Below are positions 29,317 to 37,582 of a stretch of DNA of 39,067 bases, one piece after another. Position numbers and translations under genes: made by a program. The notes below the pieces were generated by a model. That model was given only the letters and a program-made list of their open reading frames with translations. It was not told the origin of the DNA and searched no databases. Every line of letters begins with the position of its first letter. Position 1 is the stretch's first letter. This stretch comes from Fibrobacter sp. UWR3 (GTDB lineage: Bacteria > Fibrobacterota > Fibrobacteria > Fibrobacterales > Fibrobacteraceae), in assembly GCF_900143055.1 (NCBI RefSeq), contig NZ_FRCW01000016.1:1-39067 (forward strand), written 5' to 3'.

Positions 29317-29421
29317 AAGTGTAAAATTTTCGTGGGTTTTCAAAAAAATGTTTATTTGGCGCGAAAAAGACGGTTTAGGGACCTGTTTTTGACTATTTCT
29401 TGTCTTGTTTTCTAGAATTTA

Positions 29422-29436
29422 GTTACAAAATGTAAC
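29422..29436. promoter_or_regulatory. Palindromic operator or enhancer site
   Basis: GTTACA-AAA-TGTAAC is a perfect inverted repeat. A wider one, ACAAAAT (29426-29432) with ATTTTGT (29448-29454), overlaps it. It lies about 130 bp upstream of the predicted sigma-54 start, a normal place for an activator, and about 100 bp before the plus-strand methyltransferase gene. Confidence 0.45.
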
Positions 29437-29521
29437 AAATGTCACGAATTTTGTAAATAGGGACAGCGGTAAATAGAGCAGAATCTATCTCATACAATAC
29501 TCTCCTTCTGTTCTATTTTCG

Positions 29522-29527
29522 TATATT
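29522..29527 (+). promoter_or_regulatory. -10 box of the methyltransferase operon, near-leaderless
   Basis: TATATT at 29522-29527, then 9 nt to ATG 29537. No Shine-Dalgarno is visible. It probably drives the run of genes up to murI. Confidence 0.45.
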
Positions 29528-29536
29528 TTGCCCGTT

Positions 29537-30316
29537 ATGTCAATTAAAGAACCCGATCAATCTGTATGGAACCGTTTTTGGCAGCGTAAAAACGACATGG
29601 ACAAGGTGTATCCCTCGTCTCCGTCGGTGCTGAATGCTATTAAGAAGAACTTTAAGCTCCAGGGGCTAAAAATCCTGGAGGTGGGTGCGGGTACGGGTCG
29701 AGACAGTGCGGAACTTGCGAAGCTGGGGGCGGATGTCTACGTTCTCGACTTTGCCGAAAACAGCCTCAAGATTGTCGATGCGCTCCGTGCGCGTGAAAAC
29801 CTTTACGATAACTTGAAACTCGTCCGTGGCGATGCGTTCAAGGCGCCCTTCCCGGATTGCACTTTTGACTTGGTGTTCCATCAGGGTTTGGCGGAGCACT
29901 TCAAGGATTCGCTCCCGCTCATCAAGGAGAACTACCGCATCTTGAAGCATGGTGGGTGCTGCCTCTGCGATGTGCCGCAGACGGTTCACCCCTACACGGT
30001 CATCAAGCATATCTTGATTGCGATGGACAAGTGGTTCGCCGGCTGGGAAAAGCAGTTTACCATGGGACAGTTGAAAAAGCTCATGGTCGATGCCGGGTTC
30101 AAGTGCGAATATGCCTACGGCGACTGGATGCGCCCGAACCTGTTCTACCGCATGCTTCGCGAACTCGGGTTCAAGCTCGGGGTGGAACTCCCGAAGTACC
30201 CGCTCAACGGCACCGCGTACCAGAAGGCGAAGGATGCTATCCTTGATGCGCTGAAGTCTGTGCCGGTCATGCACTACACGCAGCTCTCTATTGGAGTCAT
30301 TGGCCGCAAACCCTAA
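29537..30316 (+). CDS. Class I SAM-dependent methyltransferase
   Basis: A 259-aa methyltransferase of the UbiE/Methyltransf_11 type; substrate unknown. SAM-binding motif I is ILEVGAGTGRDSAELAKLGA (residues ~43-62), with VYVLDF as motif II, VRGDAFKAPFPDCTFDLVFHQG as motifs III/IV and LKHGGCCLCDVP as the post-I strand. No signal or membrane segment. ATG 29537 fits the promoter spacing; TTG 29528 lies within the promoter box. Only 3 nt separate it from a UPF0104 membrane protein gene, so a lipid or lipid-linked substrate is a reasonable guess, but nothing in the sequence proves this. Confidence 0.88.
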   Translation: MSIKEPDQSVWNRFWQRKNDMDKVYPSSPSVLNAIKKNFKLQGLKILEVGAGTGRDSAELAKLGADVYVLDFAENSLKIVDALRARENLYDNLKLVRGDAFKAPFPDCTFDLVFHQGLAEHFKDSLPLIKENYRILKHGGCCLCDVPQTVHPYTVIKHILIAMDKWFAGWEKQFTMGQLKKLMVDAGFKCEYAYGDWMRPNLFYRMLRELGFKLGVELPKYPLNGTAYQKAKDAILDALKSVPVMHYTQLSIGVIGRKP

Positions 30317-30319
30317 TTT

Positions 30320-31330
30320 ATGGCGCTCAACCCTAAAATAAAGTCGGCGCTCGTTTTTGCGCTCAAGCTCACGGTGACGCTTGTCCCTGCGTACTTTGTG
30401 TACCGGAACATCGTCGGTTCGCCGGATTGGGACAGCGGTGACTTGTACCGGTTGTTCTCGGCCAAGAGCGTTCTGCCGTTCGTGGTGGCGCTGGTGTGCC
30501 TTGCGGTTTCGAACTTCACGGCGTGCCTGCAGTGGAAACTTTTGCTCGAACGTCAGGGCGTTCACCTGGGCTATGCCCGCCTGCTCAAGCTCTACTACGT
30601 GGGCTTGTTCTTTAACAATTTTATGCCGGGGAATGTTGGCGGCGACGTGAAAAAGGTCTACGATATCCGCATGCAGGGTGGGCAAGATACGGTAGGCGCG
30701 GGCCTTACGGCGACATTCTTTGATAGGTTGTTCGGATTGTTCTTTGTGACGTTGTTCGCGCTTGCGATGGGGGCGCTGTTCTTTGTGCACGACGATGCGC
30801 AACGAGCCTTCGTGTGGCCGTCCATCTGGATTTTCCTCGGGTTCTGCGCCATGTTTGCGGGCCTTTGCAGCAAGCGGCTCGGGCGCATTGCGACCAACCT
30901 CATGTCGCGCTTTTTGCCCAAGAGCGTGGGTGAGAGGCTGGTGCGCATGTTCGAGAGGTTTCGGCATTTCCGTTCGGTAAAGCTTTGGGCGCAGATTTCG
31001 GCGTTGTCTTTTGCGACGCAGTCGCTTCGCATTCTGGTGCATTTCTTTTGCGGTATCGCCGTGGGCGTGGAACTTTCGGTTTCGTGGTATTTCTACTACA
31101 TTCCGCTGGTAGCCATCGTGAGCGCTCTCCCGATATCGATTGGCGGGTTCGGCCCGCGTGAACTCCTGGCGCAGTCCCTGTTTGCCCGTGCCGGAGTGGC
31201 GAGTCTTGAATCGGTTGTTATCCAGTTGCTTGCATATTTCGTGAGCCTGGTCTTGAGTTTATTTGGCGCGTTCGTGTTCCTGTTGGGAGGAAACGCGAAT
31301 AGTGCAGGCTGTCAGGACAAACAATCCTGA
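30320..31330 (+). CDS. UPF0104 / LPG-synthase-type integral membrane protein (second copy)
   Basis: A 336-aa polytopic membrane protein, paralogous to the one encoded at 11613-12560. Shared marks are the early LLLERQGVHLGYARLLKLYY region, FFNNFMPGNVGGDVKK, a DRLFGL segment, and the late ALPISIGGFGPRE motif. About eight hydrophobic segments are present. The family includes putative lipid flippases and the membrane half of MprF; there is no aminoacyl-transfer domain here. It follows the methyltransferase by 3 nt, and a 52-nt gap with a GGGTGC/GCACCC hairpin (31344-31365) separates it from the helicase fusion gene. Confidence 0.87.
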   Translation: MALNPKIKSALVFALKLTVTLVPAYFVYRNIVGSPDWDSGDLYRLFSAKSVLPFVVALVCLAVSNFTACLQWKLLLERQGVHLGYARLLKLYYVGLFFNNFMPGNVGGDVKKVYDIRMQGGQDTVGAGLTATFFDRLFGLFFVTLFALAMGALFFVHDDAQRAFVWPSIWIFLGFCAMFAGLCSKRLGRIATNLMSRFLPKSVGERLVRMFERFRHFRSVKLWAQISALSFATQSLRILVHFFCGIAVGVELSVSWYFYYIPLVAIVSALPISIGGFGPRELLAQSLFARAGVASLESVVIQLLAYFVSLVLSLFGAFVFLLGGNANSAGCQDKQS

Positions 31331-31382
31331 TTTGATTTAGGTAGGGTGCAGGGGAAATAGCACCCAATCCATCGAGGTAATT

Positions 31383-33542
31383 ATGGATGCCGAAGGCATC
31401 TTGCGTGGCCTGAATGCAGACCAGCGCGCGGCCGTATTGCACGACCACGAAAAAAATGCACAACTTTTGATACTTGCGGGGGCGGGCTCGGGCAAGACTT
31501 CCGTGCTTACCAAGCGAATCCAGTACCGCATTGCGATGGGCGTGAATCCGGAAAATATCCTGGCGCTCACGTTTACCGCGAAGGCCGCTTCTGAAATGCG
31601 GGAACGCGTGCAGAAACTTTTCCCGGGGGCGCCTGTACGGCTGTGTACGTTCCATTCGCTTGCTCTCTACATGCTCAAGCAAAACATCGGGGGTAAGTTC
31701 GCCTACGAGATGGTGGGGCTTAAGAAACCTCCCGTACCGCAGGATAGCCCCGCGGAAGACTTTGTGGAAAACCTGGTGCGGCAGAAAATCCCGGCGAAGG
31801 AACTCGACCGGGAGCGCCTCTTTGACGATGCGTTCCCGTCGTCGCTCAGTTCTAGGCTCGACAAACTGCGCGTCTCCGTACTCGAAACCGGGCAGGTCGT
31901 ATTCGAGGACCTCATTTACCTTGCGATTCGCCTGCTTGAAAATCATGAAGAGGCCCGTGCATATTTCCACAGGCAGTGGACCGAAATCCTTGTCGACGAA
32001 TACCAGGACATAAACCCCTCGCAGTACCGCATGGTGAAGGCGCTCCTGGGTGACAGGAAAAGCCTGTTCGTGGTGGGCGACGACGACCAGGCGATATACG
32101 GGTTCCGCGGCGCGGATATCGGGAACATCAATCGCTTTTGCGACGACTTCAAGGAGAGTACCTTGATTCGCCTGGAGTGGAACTACCGCTCGACCTCGAA
32201 CATATTGCACCTTGCGAACGCGATATTCGAGAACAAGCCTCTCCGGCTGCGGAAGGTCTTGCGCGCGGGCAACCCGAACGGCTCGGGCGGAAATCCGCTG
32301 TTCAGGGAAAACCGTGAACCCGAGGTGTGGGTGTCGGAAAACCCCATCGAGGAAATGATGAAGATTATCTGCAAAATCAAGGAACTGCGTGAAGCGTACG
32401 ATCTCGCTTGGAAAAACTTCGCGATTCTCGTGCGTTATAACCGTCAGCGTGCCTATTACGAGGAAGTTCTGCGCGATGCGGAACTCCCGGTGGCGGGGGA
32501 CGAAACCAGCGATGGGGAGGAGGTGGAAGACGGTATCCATATAGAGACAGTTCATGCATCCAAGGGGTTGCAGTACGCCGTGGTGTTCTACGCGGGCATT
32601 GCCGAAGGGCTTACTCCGGGGGAATGTACTGGCAGTGCAAAACAGCGCAAAAAGCAGTTGGACGAAGAACGCAGGCTCTATTATGTGGGCGTTACCCGTG
32701 CCGAAGCATACCTGATTTTGTTATATTGCAAACAGCGGTTTTGGAAGGGCAGACTCCGTAACTACAGAAAGTCCCGGTTCCTGCCCCGAAAAGACACCCT
32801 TATTCCGGAATTGAAAATGCCTGTTATTTTGTTCAAAATATATGTTGTCGTTGTGGTGCTTTCGTACATGTTTATCCACATTCTGGCTCTGCCGTTCGTG
32901 CGCATTGCCCATAGGGGGCAGATGGGCCTCTGGATAGACAAGAAAATCCAGAGCTTCGGCAGGTTCTGCATGAAGGTGCTCCGCATTGACCTTTCCATCG
33001 AGGACCAGGCAATCCTTTCGAAGGTGGACTGGACCCGCCCTGTCTTTGTGATGGGAAACCACAATTCGTATGCGGATATCCCGATTATCTTCCTCGCGAT
33101 TGAACGCACTATCGGTTTTATCGCGAAGACGGAACTGCACATGATTCCCTTCCTCAACTTCTGGATGAAGGAAATCGGCTGCGTGTTCGTGAACCGCGAG
33201 AAGGGTGGCGGTGCTGCGCTTATCCGCGAGGCTATGGCACATGGCCGTGCCCCGAGGCTCTTTATATTCCCCGAAGGAACGCGTGGCAAGGACGAAAATA
33301 TGGTGCCGTTCAAGAGCGGCGGCTTCAGGCTGGCGCTCGAGGCGGAAGCGACGATTTTGCCTGTGTTTATCAAGGGCTCCGGATTTGCGTGGGAACACCG
33401 CAAGGATGCAAAGCGCAAGAAGGTTTCGGTGAAGGTGCTCGAGCCGCTCGACGTGAAGGCGATGCTTGCCGAAAACGCGAAACTTGATGCCCGCAAGGAC
33501 TTGATGCGCATTGTTCGCGAACGGATGGAAGCGGCGGTATGA
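31383..33542 (+). CDS. UvrD-like helicase (lacking 2B) fused to a PlsC-type acyltransferase
   Basis: One open frame of 719 aa joins two unrelated enzymes. Residues 1 to about 475 form a superfamily 1A helicase: Walker A ILAGAGSGKTS (near 30-40), LTFTAKAASEMRERV, CTFHSLALYML, DEYQDINPSQY (near 203), VVGDDDQAIYGFRGAD, EWNYRSTSNIL, IETVHASKGLQYAVVF and YYVGVTRAE. The large 2B region normally between motifs IV and V is missing; only ~10 residues connect them. Residues 479-719 form a complete 1-acyl-glycerol-3-phosphate acyltransferase: a membrane helix, NHNSYADIP (HX4D), and FPEGTRG near 627. No stop lies between them; the acyltransferase begins at an in-frame ATG at 32817 that could also serve as a separate start. 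GAGG (31374-31377) precedes ATG 31383. The 3' end overlaps murI by 4 nt. Confidence 0.88.
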   Translation: MDAEGILRGLNADQRAAVLHDHEKNAQLLILAGAGSGKTSVLTKRIQYRIAMGVNPENILALTFTAKAASEMRERVQKLFPGAPVRLCTFHSLALYMLKQNIGGKFAYEMVGLKKPPVPQDSPAEDFVENLVRQKIPAKELDRERLFDDAFPSSLSSRLDKLRVSVLETGQVVFEDLIYLAIRLLENHEEARAYFHRQWTEILVDEYQDINPSQYRMVKALLGDRKSLFVVGDDDQAIYGFRGADIGNINRFCDDFKESTLIRLEWNYRSTSNILHLANAIFENKPLRLRKVLRAGNPNGSGGNPLFRENREPEVWVSENPIEEMMKIICKIKELREAYDLAWKNFAILVRYNRQRAYYEEVLRDAELPVAGDETSDGEEVEDGIHIETVHASKGLQYAVVFYAGIAEGLTPGECTGSAKQRKKQLDEERRLYYVGVTRAEAYLILLYCKQRFWKGRLRNYRKSRFLPRKDTLIPELKMPVILFKIYVVVVVLSYMFIHILALPFVRIAHRGQMGLWIDKKIQSFGRFCMKVLRIDLSIEDQAILSKVDWTRPVFVMGNHNSYADIPIIFLAIERTIGFIAKTELHMIPFLNFWMKEIGCVFVNREKGGGAALIREAMAHGRAPRLFIFPEGTRGKDENMVPFKSGGFRLALEAEATILPVFIKGSGFAWEHRKDAKRKKVSVKVLEPLDVKAMLAENAKLDARKDLMRIVRERMEAAV

Positions 33543-34348
33543 TAGGTGTTTTCGATTCGGGATTTGGCGGGCTTACCATACTCCGCGACCTGAAGAAGGC
33601 CTTGCCGGATTATGACTTTCTGTACCTGGGCGATAACGCGCGGGCGCCTTACGGGTCGCGCAGTTTCGAGACGATTTACCGCTATACGCTGGAATCGGTC
33701 CGCACGCTCTTTGCCCGCGGTTGCCCGCTGGTGATACTTGCCTGCAATACGGCGTCGGCGCGGGCGCTCCGGAGCATCCAGCAGCAGGTGCTGCCGTTCG
33801 AGTTCCCGGACAGGCGGGTGCTGGGCATTATTAGGCCCACGACCGAAGAGATTGGCAAGTTCAGCAAGACGGGCCACATCGGGATTTTTGCTACCGCGGG
33901 TACGGTTTCCTCGAACAGTTACGGGATAGAGATAAGCCACTTCTTCCCGGACATGAAGGTGACACAGCATGCCTGCCCCATGTGGGTGCCGCTGGTGGAA
34001 TGCGGGGAGGCAGGTACCGAGGGGGCGGCCTTCTTCGTGAAGAAGGATGTCGACGCCCTGCTGGCACAGGACCCCGAAATCGATACGGTGCTTTTGGCCT
34101 GCACGCACTACCCGCTTTTGGAACGAGAAATTCGAGCCGCACTGCCACCGCAGGTTCGGCTCGTTTTCCAGGGCGATATCGTCGCGGGCAAGACGCTTGA
34201 CTACCTCAGGCGCCATCCGGAGATGGAATCCAGGCTCACGAAGGGCGGAAAAACGACGTATCTGACCTCGGATACTGCCGAATTTTTCGAAAAAGGGGCG
34301 TTTTTGTTCGGAATTGACAGAATTTCGGCAGAATCAGTAGTCCTGTAA
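33539..34348 (+). CDS. murI: Glutamate racemase
   Basis: Cytosolic, cofactor-independent enzyme converting L-glutamate to D-glutamate for peptidoglycan. The 269-aa protein begins MIGVFDSGFGGLTILRDL, the family signature. YLGDNARAPYGSRS follows, and the two catalytic cysteines are in LACNTASA and LACTHYPLLE. The start ATG overlaps the upstream stop (ATGA at 33539-33542), so expression is coupled to the helicase-acyltransferase gene. It is the last gene of the run that begins at 29537, unless the unknown gene at 34430 is also included. Confidence 0.97.
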   Translation: MIGVFDSGFGGLTILRDLKKALPDYDFLYLGDNARAPYGSRSFETIYRYTLESVRTLFARGCPLVILACNTASARALRSIQQQVLPFEFPDRRVLGIIRPTTEEIGKFSKTGHIGIFATAGTVSSNSYGIEISHFFPDMKVTQHACPMWVPLVECGEAGTEGAAFFVKKDVDALLAQDPEIDTVLLACTHYPLLEREIRAALPPQVRLVFQGDIVAGKTLDYLRRHPEMESRLTKGGKTTYLTSDTAEFFEKGAFLFGIDRISAESVVL

Positions 34349-34429
34349 CTTATAAAAATGTACATTGCAAATGTAACTAACGAACCTATTTAGGTCCGCT
34401 TGTGTTTTTTTATCATAGTGAGTAGTAAC

Positions 34430-35068
34430 ATGCCGAAGACACAGATCAATCTCGAAGGTTGGCAGGACTACCGTGGCAATGCCGCCGGAAGCCTGCTTTA
34501 CGTGGAAACCAGCCGTCAGTCCGAAATGCCGGTGCGCGACCAGCTCAACGAAAATGAAAAGGGTTTTCTTTACGAGCCGAACTACGAAACCAGCACTTAT
34601 GGCCTCATGAGCTGCTACAATGTGAAGAACATCAACGCCATTGTGAGTGCCAAGAGCCGCTACATCCTTTTCGGCACCCGCTACGAAGGCCTTAGCGATT
34701 CCGAAAAGCGCAACAAGTACCTCATTATGGGTTACATGCGCATCGACAAGATCAAGGACGTGCGTACCCGCCATATCCAGCGCTTCATGTCTAACCCGGA
34801 ACTTCAGGAACCGGAATGCATGCAGAAGGAACACAACTGGGCTGTCTACGGCCCGATGCATTTCGTCTCGATGGACGATTCCTTCCTCGTGACCGACGAG
34901 ATTCTCAAGGAATGGGGCTACAAGGGCCATGCGAGCCGCCAGCTCAAGGCCGTGTTCCAGAAGGAACACCTGGACCAGATTCTCTCGTTCCTGGATTCTA
35001 AGGAAGACAAGATTGACGAATATATCGCCATCGTCGACGAATTCAAGGAAGCCCTCGAAGAAGGGTAA
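34430..35068 (+). CDS. Protein of unknown function (212 aa)
   Basis: Not recognised. It is a soluble acidic protein without signal peptide. The central part has a run of likely beta strands (SRYILFGTRYEG, KYLIMGYMRIDKI) and conserved-looking aromatic residues (HNWAVYGPMHFVSMDDSFLVTD). The C-terminus is helical and acidic (DSKEDKIDEYIAIVDEFKE). The central pattern slightly recalls nucleotide-modification-associated or ASCH-like domains, but this is a weak impression. ATG 34430 is preferred; GTG 34418 is also in frame. A TATCAT box at 34411-34416 may be its -10 element. Codon use is host-like. A strong terminator follows 20 nt after the stop. Confidence 0.7.
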   Translation: MPKTQINLEGWQDYRGNAAGSLLYVETSRQSEMPVRDQLNENEKGFLYEPNYETSTYGLMSCYNVKNINAIVSAKSRYILFGTRYEGLSDSEKRNKYLIMGYMRIDKIKDVRTRHIQRFMSNPELQEPECMQKEHNWAVYGPMHFVSMDDSFLVTDEILKEWGYKGHASRQLKAVFQKEHLDQILSFLDSKEDKIDEYIAIVDEFKEALEEG

Positions 35069-35087
35069 TTGCGTCACTGATGCATCA

Positions 35088-35115
35088 AAAACACCGGCTT
35101 TTAAGCCGGTGTTTT
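35088..35115 (+). terminator. Intrinsic terminator after the 212-aa gene
   Basis: Arms AAAACACCGGCTT (35088-35100) and AAGCCGGTGTTTT (35103-35115) are fully complementary. The A-rich and T-rich ends make it able to work in both directions. Confidence 0.9.
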
Positions 35116-35272
35116 CGTATTTATAATGTTTGCTACAAGCGACGCTTTGCACGCTCACACAATCACTTCGTTCCAGTGTTCGCTTTGCGAAACGCCGCTC
35201 TACGCAAAAAAAACGGAGTGTGCTTGAGTTTGAGATGTTTGTTGCCGGCGTGTGAAAAAAAGCCGGAACTAC
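35116..35272. other. Intergenic stretch without a recognisable gene
   Basis: Between two terminators. It contains short palindromes (for example GTTCGCTTTGCGAAAC near 35180, and CCGGC/GCCGG arms around 35245-35265) but no convincing coding frame or promoter. Confidence 0.4.
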
Positions 35273-35308
35273 AAAAGCCCATGCGACTGTTAGTCACTAT
35301 GGGCTTTT
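35273..35308 (-). terminator. Terminator of the GH30 gene
   Basis: AAAAGCCCAT (35273-35282) pairs with ATGGGCTTTT (35299-35308), with an inner GACT/AGTC stem. It lies 42 nt past the GH30 stop and is symmetrical enough to act on both strands. Confidence 0.8.
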
Positions 35309-35349
35309 ATGAAATGCTGGGTGGGGGTTAAACTACAGGCTTGCTGCTT

Positions 35350-37500
35350 CTACTTTCTCACGATTTTTACGGTCGTGGCCTTCGTCTTCACGATATACAT
35401 GCCCTTCTTGAGGTCGAGGCGGAGAGTTCCATCCGCGTTCAGGGCCTGACCCTTGATCCCGCTCCAGAGGAGGTTGCCGTTCATGTCGAACACCTTCGCT
35501 TCCTTGTTCAGGTCGCTTGCGGCGAAGTTCGTGCGCATACCCTTGATGGCGGAACTGCCTCCACATCCGGTAGCCACAATCTTTGCAATGTAGATGCCGG
35601 CGTTGTCGCTGTTGAACGAGAGCTGCGTGGAGCCGAAGGGGGCTCCGGTCGAGTCAATTTCGTTTGCGAGCGGGACGGATACTTCGGCCCAGGAACCCGC
35701 GGGGGCGGAGTTTCCGTACTGGTAGTTGCTCCAGGTGCTGCCGCCCGCGCCGCCGATGTTCACGGAGGCGTCTTCGGCGTCGATGCTACGCATGGTGAAC
35801 ACGAGGTCCGTGCACTTGGTAAGCGGTTCCTTCACTGCTGCTGCATCGGGAATGGTGAAGAGGGCGTGCTGGTAGCCGCAGTCATCCTGCGCGCAGCCTG
35901 CGAGCGGAACCTTCACGTACTTGGAAATTCCGTCGAGCGCGGTCGTCTCGAAGGTGACCTTGCCGAGGGTCTCGTCGCTCTTCCAACCCGCTGCGGAAGT
36001 TTCGTTCGCGTAGTCCACAATCACGAGAGAATCACCGAAGTTTTGGTTGGGGTCAATGTACGGGTCGTCGATGGGGGAGTCTTCGCACTGGAGCGCTGCC
36101 GTGTTGCTCGTGGTGAATACGACCGTGGTGATGGACTTTGCAGGGGCGTCGATGATGGCGCCTGCGGTGACGGTCTTGCTCTTTTCGCCGCTTTCGGTAG
36201 ACTGCACGGCGTAAACCGGGTTGTAGCCGTTCACGGAGAAGTTCAGGTTCTGTGCGGAACCCTTGTTGATGGCGATGACGGAGATGGAATCGCAGTCGGC
36301 GCTACGGAAGGCGACTGCATAGATGTCGCTACCGTCGGCGGTGCTGCTCACGACGCGCCAGCCCGGGTTCACGAACTTCGAGTAGTGGCGCATGGCGTGG
36401 TATTCGGGGTTGATGTAGAGCTTTGCCTCGGTGCAGCTGCTCCAGCCTTCGCCCGGGCAAACGCCGATGAGCTGGCCGTTCTGTTCACCCCAGAAGAGTT
36501 CCCAGGCGATGTAGGCGTTCAGCTTGCCGCTCGTAAAGCCGACCTGCATAATATGGGCGAGGCCGAGCATGTCCTGCTCGCGCACGGCGTTTTCCATAGT
36601 GCAGAATTCCGTCATGATGATAGGCTTGTTGTCGCTGCCATAGTTCTTGCCGATAGCGGTCATCGCCTTGCGGAAGTTCTCCGGGTTCAGGTAGTTGGTT
36701 CCGGAGTTGTCGTTGCCGTCACCCGCATGGTACAGGTGGTAGGCGTAACCGTCGAGGTTCTTGTCGTCGAGCGCCTTTGCGTACTTTTCGAAGTTGCTGT
36801 AGCCGATGCCGAGCGGTTCGGGGCCGATAATCTTCGGCGGGTTCGCAAGCGTGCTGATGGAATCGCGAACCGCCTGGAGAGCCTGCTTGTAACCGGCGAT
36901 TTCGCTTGTCTCGCTAGGTTCGAACAGTGTCTCTTCGTAGTCGGCTTCCATGTCGGGTTCATTCTGCAGGCTGATGTAGTCCGGAGTGATGCCCGCGGCG
37001 GCGTATGCCTGCAGGCTCTTTTTCCACCAGCCGGCGAATTCGCTGTAGACGAACTTGCCGTACGGGTCGCTGCTCGAAGTCTTGAGCGTGTTTTCGCTTT
37101 TGGAATGCTTCTGCCCGTTATCGCTTCCGTTCACGCTGCCGCTCGGTTTGAGGTTGCCCGGTGCAGACCAGCTGGACATCTCGATCTTGAGGCGGTTGCC
37201 GAGGCGCTCCTTGCCGGCCTTCACGATGGCGGCATCGTCTGCAATGCTCTTGGAGTCTTCTTGCTTCCAGTTGCCGATGCGGAGCAGCGAGAGGTTGAGT
37301 CCGTTAAATGCCGTGTCGTAGAAGTCCTTCTGCATCGAAGAACTCATGGCGGTAATCCAGCTTTGGTAGTAGGCTGCGCCCGCACCAAATCCGACAATCT
37401 TTTGTGCCGTGCTGGCGGGATCTACCGTGATATTTGCGGCTGTCGCAAGCGATGCCGCAGCAAGGGCGACCGAGGCCGCCGTCAGGGATTTCTTAAACAT
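35350..37500 (-). CDS. Secreted GH30 glycoside hydrolase (glucuronoxylanase-like) with T9SS-type tail
   Basis: A 716-aa secreted enzyme predicted to cut beta-linked plant polysaccharide, probably (glucurono)xylan. ATG 37500 has AAAAAAGGATG just upstream and opens a signal peptide (MFKKSLTAASVALAAASLATAA). The catalytic (beta/alpha)8 domain shows QKIVGFGAGAAYY, LLRIGNWKQ, SSWSAPGNLKPSG, the acid/base SLQNEPDME (Glu181) and the nucleophile IIMTEFCTM (Glu298), followed by AYIAWELFWGEQNG. A side beta domain (VVSSTADGSDIYAVAFRS) completes the GH30 fold. Residues ~500-640 are a beta-rich, carbohydrate-binding-like domain. The last ~55 residues (KVFDMNGNLLWSG, LDLKKGMYIVKTK, VKIVRK) resemble a type IX secretion C-terminal domain. 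The assignment of xylan rather than glucan is inferred. Confidence 0.92.
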   Translation of the reverse strand: MFKKSLTAASVALAAASLATAANITVDPASTAQKIVGFGAGAAYYQSWITAMSSSMQKDFYDTAFNGLNLSLLRIGNWKQEDSKSIADDAAIVKAGKERLGNRLKIEMSSWSAPGNLKPSGSVNGSDNGQKHSKSENTLKTSSSDPYGKFVYSEFAGWWKKSLQAYAAAGITPDYISLQNEPDMEADYEETLFEPSETSEIAGYKQALQAVRDSISTLANPPKIIGPEPLGIGYSNFEKYAKALDDKNLDGYAYHLYHAGDGNDNSGTNYLNPENFRKAMTAIGKNYGSDNKPIIMTEFCTMENAVREQDMLGLAHIMQVGFTSGKLNAYIAWELFWGEQNGQLIGVCPGEGWSSCTEAKLYINPEYHAMRHYSKFVNPGWRVVSSTADGSDIYAVAFRSADCDSISVIAINKGSAQNLNFSVNGYNPVYAVQSTESGEKSKTVTAGAIIDAPAKSITTVVFTTSNTAALQCEDSPIDDPYIDPNQNFGDSLVIVDYANETSAAGWKSDETLGKVTFETTALDGISKYVKVPLAGCAQDDCGYQHALFTIPDAAAVKEPLTKCTDLVFTMRSIDAEDASVNIGGAGGSTWSNYQYGNSAPAGSWAEVSVPLANEIDSTGAPFGSTQLSFNSDNAGIYIAKIVATGCGGSSAIKGMRTNFAASDLNKEAKVFDMNGNLLWSGIKGQALNADGTLRLDLKKGMYIVKTKATTVKIVRK

Positions 37501-37582
37501 ACACACATCCTTTTTTATAGTCAATAGTCATTGGTCTATGGTCATTGGCTTTTTTGTCGCGGCTAAGTCGCCTAATTATCAA

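Noticed and set aside
31344-31365. GGGTGC/GCACCC hairpin before the helicase gene
   Set aside because: It has no T-run and no second structure to suggest a switch. It may be chance.
34384-34412. ACCTA/TAGGT hairpin followed by Ts after murI
   Set aside because: The stem is only 5 bp with a 2-nt loop, and the T-run is too far away for a credible terminator.
35341-37527. Plus-strand open frame of over 700 codons opposite GH30
   Set aside because: The minus strand has signal peptide, catalytic residues and a ribosome site. The plus frame is a GC-rich shadow with no recognisable motif.
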